Below are positions 58,717-64,000 of a stretch of 64,000 nucleotides of DNA, in pieces. The stretch comes from JAXGXJ01 sp050943595 (lineage in GTDB: Bacteria > Actinomycetota > Thermoleophilia > RBG-16-64-13): the NCBI GenBank assembly GCA_050943595.1, contig JBMNPM010000001.1:124001-188000 (forward strand), written 5' to 3'. The position numbers and the translations under genes are program-made. Each line of letters begins with the position of its first letter. The stretch's first letter is position 1. Below the pieces are notes generated by a model. That model was not told the origin of the DNA, did not search any database, and saw only the letters and a program-made list of their open reading frames with translations.

Positions 58717-60728
58717 CCTACGGGTCCATCATCTTTCTGGTGGTGCTCGTCATCGCGGTTGGGCTGTTTGCCTACTCCCTGGCGAGGCGTATCCAGTATC
58801 TCCTGCTGGGCCGGCCCGAATGCCGGGTTGACCAGCCGATCAGAAGAACCGGTGGATTTCTGCTCTTGGTCTTTGGGCAGAAGAAGCTTTTCAAGGAGCG
58901 GGTGGGGATCATCCATTTCTTCATCTTTTGGGGTTTTATCGTCATCGCCTTTGGTACGCTCCAGATTTTTGGGGAGGGGTTCAGTGAGGACTTCTCCCTC
59001 CCCCTCATCGGTGAGAACCGCGGCTTCTATCTGCTCAAGGACATATTGAGCGTCCTGGTGTTGGTAGCGGTCATTGTGGCTGCGTACATCCGCTATGTTG
59101 TTCGGCCGGCCCGCCTCAAGGCAAACCTTGAGGCGGCCGTCATCTTGGCCCTCATCTTTGCCCTTATCGTCGCGGAGTTCTTCTACAGCGGCTTCAGCTA
59201 TGCACTCACTCCTCGGGAAAGCCACTCTCTGGCCTTTATGGCGGTGGCCGTATCGGGGTTGGTGGATGCGGTTAGTACGAGCAGCATGCAGATCGCTCGG
59301 GACATCATCTGGTGGCTGCATGCCGTCTTGTTGCTGGCCTTTCTTGTTTACATCCCCAATTCCAAGCACCTGCATCTTATCGCGTGTCCTTTTAACGAAT
59401 GGCTGCGGGACCTTCGGCCGCGCGGCGGCCAGATCTATCCGGTGGACTTCGAAGATGAGACGGTGGAGGAGTTCGGCGTGGGCCGCGTGGAGGGCTTTAC
59501 AAGGAAACAGCTCCTCGATTTCTACTCGTGCGCCGAGTGTGGGCGTTGCCAGGACAATTGCCCGGCTTATCAGAGCGGCAAGAGTCTGTCCTCCAAGCTT
59601 ATGATGACCAAACTGCGCGACCACCTGATTGAGCAGGGCCCGAGCCTGGTGCGGAAGGCTCGGGTGGCCGCCGCCGTGGCTGATGCCTCCGCCGCTGAGA
59701 CGGCCGCCGTGAGCATGGAGGGCGAACCGGGGCCCAGCATGATCGGTGAGGTGATCTCCGAGGCGGAGATCTGGGCCTGTACGACCTGTTACTCCTGCCA
59801 GGAGCAGTGCCCGGTTCAGAACGAGCACGTTAATAAGATTGTCGATATGCGGCGGAATCTGGTCCTCATGGAGAGCCAGTTTCCCAGCCAGGCCGGCGTG
59901 GCCTTCAGAAACCTGGAGGTGAACGGCAATCCCTTTGGGGAGAGTGCGCTCATCCGCGGCGACCACCTGCGCAAGCTGGGCGTTCCTACTGTCGCCGAGA
60001 ACTCGGATGCGGAATTCCTCTACTGGCCGGGCTGTGCCGGCGCACTCGATGTCCGCAATCAGAAGGTCTCTACTGCTCTCGTGAGGCTGGCGGAGTCTGC
60101 CGGTGTGTCGCTGGCCACTCTGGGCAACGAAGAGAAGTGCTGTGGCGATGCTGCGCGGCGGCTTGGAAACGAGTACTTGTATCAGAGTCTGGCCGTGGGG
60201 AACATAGAGGTCCTCAACGGTTACGGTGTCAAGAAGATCGTTACGCAATGCCCCCACTGTTTCAACACCCTCAAGAACGAGTATCCACAGTTGGGTGGTG
60301 AGTTCGAAGTGCTTCACCACACGCAGTTCCTGTCCGAACTTATTAGCTCAGGACGACTCGTTCTGGAGGAAGCCGTAGCGAGGCAGGTCGCGTATCACGA
60401 TCCCTGCTATCTGGGGCGTTACAATGGGATTTTCGATCAGCCGCGAGAGTTGATCAGGGCGGCCGGACACACTCTGGTGGAGACGCCTCGCCGTCGGCAG
60501 AAGGCATTCTGCTGTGGTGGGGGCGGCGGTCGCATGTGGCTCGAAGAGGACGAGGGGGAACGGATCAACAACGTGCGTAGTGATGAGGTTCTCAGCGTTT
60601 CTCCGGAGATTGCCGCCGTGGCGTGTCCGTACTGCCTAACTATGCTCAGGGATGGTGTAGACGCACGAGAAGCCGGTGATCGGGTCAAGGTGATGGATAT
60701 CGCCGAGATCCTCCAATCGGTCGACTGA
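58713..60728 (+). CDS. EMO-like membrane (Fe-S)/b-type oxidoreductase (Etf:menaquinone)
   Basis: 671 aa, TTG start after a very strong SD (AGGAGGGGAG). About six N-terminal spans of the NarI-like type with His residues suited to heme b (HFFIFWGF, WWLHAVLLLAF) precede two ferredoxin motifs (CAECGRCQDNCPAYQSG; CTTCYSCQEQCPVQNE). Two CCG domains follow (CPGCAGALDVRNQ ... EEKCCGDAARRLGNE; YHDPCYLGRYNG ... FCCGGGGGRMW). This is the architecture of the EtfAB:menaquinone oxidoreductase described in syntrophic fatty-acid oxidisers. It probably oxidises the Etf encoded just upstream at the cytoplasmic face. Confidence 0.9.
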   Translation: MTYGSIIFLVVLVIAVGLFAYSLARRIQYLLLGRPECRVDQPIRRTGGFLLLVFGQKKLFKERVGIIHFFIFWGFIVIAFGTLQIFGEGFSEDFSLPLIGENRGFYLLKDILSVLVLVAVIVAAYIRYVVRPARLKANLEAAVILALIFALIVAEFFYSGFSYALTPRESHSLAFMAVAVSGLVDAVSTSSMQIARDIIWWLHAVLLLAFLVYIPNSKHLHLIACPFNEWLRDLRPRGGQIYPVDFEDETVEEFGVGRVEGFTRKQLLDFYSCAECGRCQDNCPAYQSGKSLSSKLMMTKLRDHLIEQGPSLVRKARVAAAVADASAAETAAVSMEGEPGPSMIGEVISEAEIWACTTCYSCQEQCPVQNEHVNKIVDMRRNLVLMESQFPSQAGVAFRNLEVNGNPFGESALIRGDHLRKLGVPTVAENSDAEFLYWPGCAGALDVRNQKVSTALVRLAESAGVSLATLGNEEKCCGDAARRLGNEYLYQSLAVGNIEVLNGYGVKKIVTQCPHCFNTLKNEYPQLGGEFEVLHHTQFLSELISSGRLVLEEAVARQVAYHDPCYLGRYNGIFDQPRELIRAAGHTLVETPRRRQKAFCCGGGGGRMWLEEDEGERINNVRSDEVLSVSPEIAAVACPYCLTMLRDGVDAREAGDRVKVMDIAEILQSVD

Positions 60729-60736
60729 GCCTGTCG

Positions 60737-61642
60737 ATGACCGGCACAGCTGCTCGGGCGAACGCCAATCGTCTCGCCGCCGTCGCACTATTCTTCTTGG
60801 CGCTGATCTGGGGCTACAACTGGGTGGTCATGAAGATCGGCCTCGAGTACTCGCAGCCGTTCACCTTCTCCGCCTTGCGCACCTTCTTCGGAGCTATGGT
60901 GCTCTTCGTGATGTTGGTTGTGATGCGTCGTCCCCTCCGTCCTCGAGCGCTGGGGCTCACCGCATTGCTCGGTCTGCTGCAGACCACCGGGTTCGTGGGG
61001 TTGCTGACCTGGGCGCTTCAAAATGGAGGAGCGGGTAAGACCTCCGTCCTCACCTACACCATGCCTTTCTGGTTGTTGCTCATGGCCTGGGTGGTCTTGG
61101 GCGAGAGGCTGAAGAACTTCCAGTGGGTGGCAGTGGGATGTGCGTTCGTTGGGCTGCTCCTGGTATTGAGGCCTTGGGATCTGCAGGGGGGGCTGAGTGA
61201 GCTCTTGGCCGTGGGCGGGGCGGTGTCGTGGGCGGCGGGTGCGGTGGTGGCTAAGATCCTGCACAAGAGGCACCAGGTAGATCTCCTGTCGCTGACCGCC
61301 TGGCAGATGTTGTTGGGGTCTCTTCCTCTCATACTGGTGGCGGGGCTCACGTGGTCGGGTCCGCCGGTCTGGTCGGGGTCGCTCATCGTAGCTCTCCTCT
61401 ACAACATATTCCTGGGCAACGCAGTCGCCTGGATGCTCTGGATGTACATTCTCAACTCGCTCCCCGCGGGGACCGCCGGATTGGGTACTCTTCTCACTCC
61501 GGTCATAGGCGTGGCCTCAGCGTGGATCCAATTGGGAGAGCGGCCGGATTGGGCGGAGGGGCTGGGTATGGTGGCCATTGTAGGGGCGTTGGTGCTCATC
61601 ACGGTGAGGGAGATTGTCGTAGGAGCCAGGGGGCGCGGCTGA
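60737..61642 (+). CDS. EamA/DMT superfamily transporter
   Basis: 301 aa with about ten hydrophobic spans in two EamA repeats (LALIWGYNWVVMKIGL ... ; GAVSWAAGAVVAKILHKR ...). EamA proteins export amino acids or metabolites. It starts 8 nt after the EMO-like gene and may belong to the same transcript, possibly exporting a pathway product; the substrate is unknown. Confidence 0.88.
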   Translation: MTGTAARANANRLAAVALFFLALIWGYNWVVMKIGLEYSQPFTFSALRTFFGAMVLFVMLVVMRRPLRPRALGLTALLGLLQTTGFVGLLTWALQNGGAGKTSVLTYTMPFWLLLMAWVVLGERLKNFQWVAVGCAFVGLLLVLRPWDLQGGLSELLAVGGAVSWAAGAVVAKILHKRHQVDLLSLTAWQMLLGSLPLILVAGLTWSGPPVWSGSLIVALLYNIFLGNAVAWMLWMYILNSLPAGTAGLGTLLTPVIGVASAWIQLGERPDWAEGLGMVAIVGALVLITVREIVVGARGRG

Positions 61643-61967
61643 CCGACGACGCTCCCCGAATGACGGCTCAGACCCGGCTCACTAGGGCTCACTAGAAATA
61701 AGCCGGCGGATGAGGCTGTGCCTGCGGGAACACATATGGGCGCAGCTGAGCGTTGTCCTTGGTCGGTCGTGGCGGCCGGGCGGGTGAGCTTGTCAAAAGA
61801 AGCGTCAAGGCTGATACTTCAGGTCGATATAGAGGACGGGTCGATATAGGGGAAGCAGTGATGGCGCAGACCCGTGGAGGCCGGATAGGTGCCGGGTGTG
61901 GACCAGGGTGTCACGTAGTGGTCGATCTTGTCTCATTCGGTTCAGATTGATTTACAGGAGGCGCGTG
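61643..61967 (+). other. Intergenic region with two short direct repeats
   Basis: 325 nt without a convincing gene; the 65-codon frame at 61753-61950 has no SD and a low-complexity translation. GGCTCACTAG is duplicated in tandem (61676-61695), and GGTCGATATAG occurs at 61822 and 61839, a 17-nt period. ACAGGAGG (61954-61961) serves the next gene. Confidence 0.5.
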
Positions 61968-64000
61968 ATGGCGGAGGATTCCGGACTGAAGAGTATTGAG
62001 AGACTCGCAGCCAACAGGAATATCGAGGGGCTGATCCATGCGCTGGGTTACCAGAGAAAGTGGCGCGTACGTACGGCGGCCGCGGGAGTGCTGGGTGAGC
62101 TTGGCGATCCATTGGCAGTCGAGCCCCTGATCGCCATTCTCCACGACGATGATGAGAATGTGCGCTGGCGTGCGGCGAGATCGCTCGGCCAGATCGGCGA
62201 CGTTCGGGCTGTGGAACCTCTCATCGGTGCCCTTGAAGACGAAGACTTCAACGTTCGTACGGCCGCCGTGGGCTCGCTCGGCCAGATCGGTGACGTTCGG
62301 GCCTTGGATCACATCATTGCCGCACTGAAGGACACGGATGGCAACGTACGCTGGCGGGCGGCTGCGTCCCTGGGTCAGATGGGCGACGTCCGGGCCATTG
62401 AGCCGCTGGTTGCCACGCTCAAAGACCAATGGCATGTGCGCCAAGGTGTCGCCGATGCATTGGCTCTGTTGGGTGCTCCGGCAGTGGAGCCGCTCATGGC
62501 TGCCATTACCGACCGTCGTTGGCGCGTGCGCCAAGGTGCCGCTCGGGCGCTGGGCCTTATAGGCGATGCTCGGTCTGTCGAGCTGCTGATCGCAGCTATG
62601 GCCGACCGGGAGGAAGACGTGATGACGGCCGCCATGGAGGCGCTGGGCCTCATAGGCGATGCCCGGGCTGTGGAGCCCCTTGTGGCGGTGCTCCAGGATC
62701 AGAGGGAAGATGTGCGCCAGGCGGCGATTGTTGCGCTGGGCCTCATAGGCGATGCCCGGGCTGTAGAAGCCCTTGTACCGCTTTTGGGTGATAGTGACAC
62801 CTGGGTTCGTAGGGCTACAGCTGAGGCACTGGGCAGGCTGGGCGACGCCCGCGCCGTGGAGGCTCTCCTTCCTCTTCTTGAGGATGAGGATCGAGTCGTG
62901 CGCCGTACGACTGCTGAGGCTCTGGGTAAGCTGGGGGATGTCCGAGCCCTGGATCCGCTTCTGAGTGCCCTCGTCGAGTCGGACTGGAATGTGCGTCAGA
63001 TCGCTGCTGAAGCCTTGGGTTATCTGGGTGACCCCCGGGCCATCGAACCCCTGACACTGGCCCTGGGCGAGACAGATGGGAGGGCACGTCAAGGTGCTGC
63101 TGAGGCCCTGGGGCGGATTGGTGTTCCGGCCATAGAGTCCCTCGTAGCCTCTCTAGAGAACGAGAAGTGGATCGTCCGCCAGGCTGCAGCAATAGGGCTC
63201 GGTTTGGTCGGCGACGCTCCTCAGGCTGTAGAGTCGCTTGTCGTGGCGCTCAAGGACATGGAGAGTGGTGTTCGTGAGGCGGTCGCCTCGGCCTTGGGCC
63301 GCATTGGGGACACCCAGGTTGTGGCGCCACTTGTCGCTGCTCTTGAGGATGAGGATAGAGTGGTGCGCAGAGCCGCTGTTGAGGCATTGGATGAACTGGG
63401 TTTCCGGCCTGACAGCGGTGGGGAGGGGGCTGCATATTGGCTGGCCCGCTGTGAGTGGGGCGAATGTGCCAAGATCGGCCCGGCCGCTGTTGACGCTTTG
63501 GCGGTTGCGCTCAAGGATCGCGATAAAGAGGCACGGATGTCTGCCGCAGCGGCTCTGGGAGAGATAGGCGACGCGCGTGCCGTCGAGCCTCTGCAGGCCG
63601 TTCTCGAGGACCTCAGAGAAGACGTACGGAGGACCGCAGCGGAGGCGCTCGACAAGATCGGTTGGGTTCCGGACGAGAGTGAAGCTGCCGCCGCCTATTG
63701 GATGGCGAAGATGCGCTGGGATGAGTGTGCCGCGGTCGGTGCTCCCGGCATCAGGCCCCTTATGGCGGCCCTCAGACAGGATGAGGATGGTCGTCTAAGC
63801 CGTCGTGCTTCTGAGACGCTGGGTCGCGTCGGCGCCCCCGCCTTCGAGCCTCTTGTCGAAGCCCTCGAAGATGGGCATGGGTTTGTCCGCAGAGGTGCAG
63901 CGCGGGCCTTGGTGGCCATGTATGAGGCCGGGGGGCTCAATGAGGCGCAGAAGGCCAAGCTGCTTGCGCAACGCAAGAGCATCACTCGGACACATCACGA
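61968..64000 (+). CDS. HEAT-repeat (PBS-lyase-like) protein, 3' end outside the window
   Basis: At least 677 residues from ATG 61968 with SD ACAGGAGG; still open at the window edge. Almost all of it is about 31-residue HEAT units of the form (V/I)EPLI-x-AL-x-D-x2-x-VR-x2-AA-x-ALG-x-IGD-x-RA, about twenty copies. Two units carry inserted W/C modules (AYWLARCEWGECAKIG and AYWMAKMRWDECAAVG). No signal peptide or membrane span. Such solenoids are protein-binding scaffolds; some act as phycobilin lyases or tetrapyrrole-handling proteins, which nothing here supports. High internal DNA similarity makes copy-number change likely. Confidence 0.9.
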   Translation, partial: MAEDSGLKSIERLAANRNIEGLIHALGYQRKWRVRTAAAGVLGELGDPLAVEPLIAILHDDDENVRWRAARSLGQIGDVRAVEPLIGALEDEDFNVRTAAVGSLGQIGDVRALDHIIAALKDTDGNVRWRAAASLGQMGDVRAIEPLVATLKDQWHVRQGVADALALLGAPAVEPLMAAITDRRWRVRQGAARALGLIGDARSVELLIAAMADREEDVMTAAMEALGLIGDARAVEPLVAVLQDQREDVRQAAIVALGLIGDARAVEALVPLLGDSDTWVRRATAEALGRLGDARAVEALLPLLEDEDRVVRRTTAEALGKLGDVRALDPLLSALVESDWNVRQIAAEALGYLGDPRAIEPLTLALGETDGRARQGAAEALGRIGVPAIESLVASLENEKWIVRQAAAIGLGLVGDAPQAVESLVVALKDMESGVREAVASALGRIGDTQVVAPLVAALEDEDRVVRRAAVEALDELGFRPDSGGEGAAYWLARCEWGECAKIGPAAVDALAVALKDRDKEARMSAAAALGEIGDARAVEPLQAVLEDLREDVRRTAAEALDKIGWVPDESEAAAAYWMAKMRWDECAAVGAPGIRPLMAALRQDEDGRLSRRASETLGRVGAPAFEPLVEALEDGHGFVRRGAARALVAMYEAGGLNEAQKAKLLAQRKSITRTHH

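Noticed and set aside
58521..60320. Long minus-strand open frame (599 codons) opposite etfA and the EMO-like gene
   Set aside because: Composition-driven shadow; sense-strand genes carry full family signatures.
61753..61950. 65-codon frame before the HEAT-repeat gene
   Set aside because: No SD; Gly/Arg/Val-rich translation with no motif; overlaps short direct repeats.
61911..63092. Minus-strand open frame (393 codons) with internal repetition
   Set aside because: The repetition is the complement of the HEAT repeats; the + strand has the SD, start and conserved motifs.
1..64000. CRISPR arrays, rRNA operons, transposases, prophage, TPP or purine riboswitches
   Set aside because: Looked for and not seen. 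The repeats present are short tandem or inverted repeats without spacer structure, and no purine or thiamin aptamer core was recognised upstream of purA, purD or purF.

Overview
The window reads as a chromosomal segment of an actinobacterium, probably an anaerobe (inference). Supporting features are a UPF0182 giant membrane protein, a PASTA Ser/Thr kinase with a discoidin-like tail, many GTG/TTG starts, fairly high G+C, and several molybdopterin, Fe-S and Etf redox genes with no oxygenase or terminal oxidase seen. I cannot place it to genus; a Coriobacteriia-like or deep anaerobic actinobacterial lineage would fit.

Layout. 1-2001: end of a ThiXYZ/NMT1-type ABC importer. 2030-3769: membrane Ser/Thr kinase, facing a + strand cluster (3859-7210) of a small protein, a PHP phosphoesterase and the complete AmmeMemoRadiSam trio (radical SAM, MEMO, AMMECR1). 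7834-12812 (-): a compact hsp20-lon-archease-rtcB operon joining protein quality control to RNA repair. 13019-16565 (-): UPF0182 and a metallo-beta-lactamase-fold protein. 16878-19577: trxA, lgt and a DUF4349 lipoprotein. 19811-23908: rpsF-ssb-rpsR-DUF2232-rplI-dnaB, in which rpsF appears to start at CTG. 23937-35453: an FAD dehydrogenase, then purA-purD-purE-purB-(zinc ribbon)-purF-(small membrane protein)-purM-purN-purH. 35606-40550: two tandem 7TM-PAS-GGDEF-EAL paralogues. 40680-42089: tRNA-Lys(TTT), an unknown protein and YggT.

42281-60728 is the accessory and most interesting part. An ADP-ribosylglycohydrolase is followed by a two-subunit molybdopterin enzyme that looks like pyrogallol-phloroglucinol transhydroxylase, with a divergent short-chain dehydrogenase. 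After a CHRD protein and a small gene with a striking promoter-palindrome comes an operon of two GlcD-like FAD oxidases and an HdrD/GlpC-like Fe-S protein, a TetR regulator with an unusual C-terminal domain, a divergent Tat-lipoprotein solute-binding protein, EtfBA and an EMO-like membrane Fe-S/b-type oxidoreductase. Together they suggest uptake and anaerobic oxidation of a hydroxylated, perhaps aromatic, compound. Electrons would pass through flavoprotein/Fe-S complexes and Etf to membrane quinone. The substrate is unknown. The window ends in an EamA exporter and a long HEAT-repeat protein cut by the edge.

Non-coding highlights are two about 160-bp MITE-like inverted repeats (17208-17368 and, reversed, 56636-56790) with compensatory changes in their stems, plus three short related motifs just after stop codons. 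There are TGAC-N6-GTCA boxes around the TetR gene, a 24-bp perfect palindrome inside a consensus promoter, and several perfect long hairpins between convergent genes.
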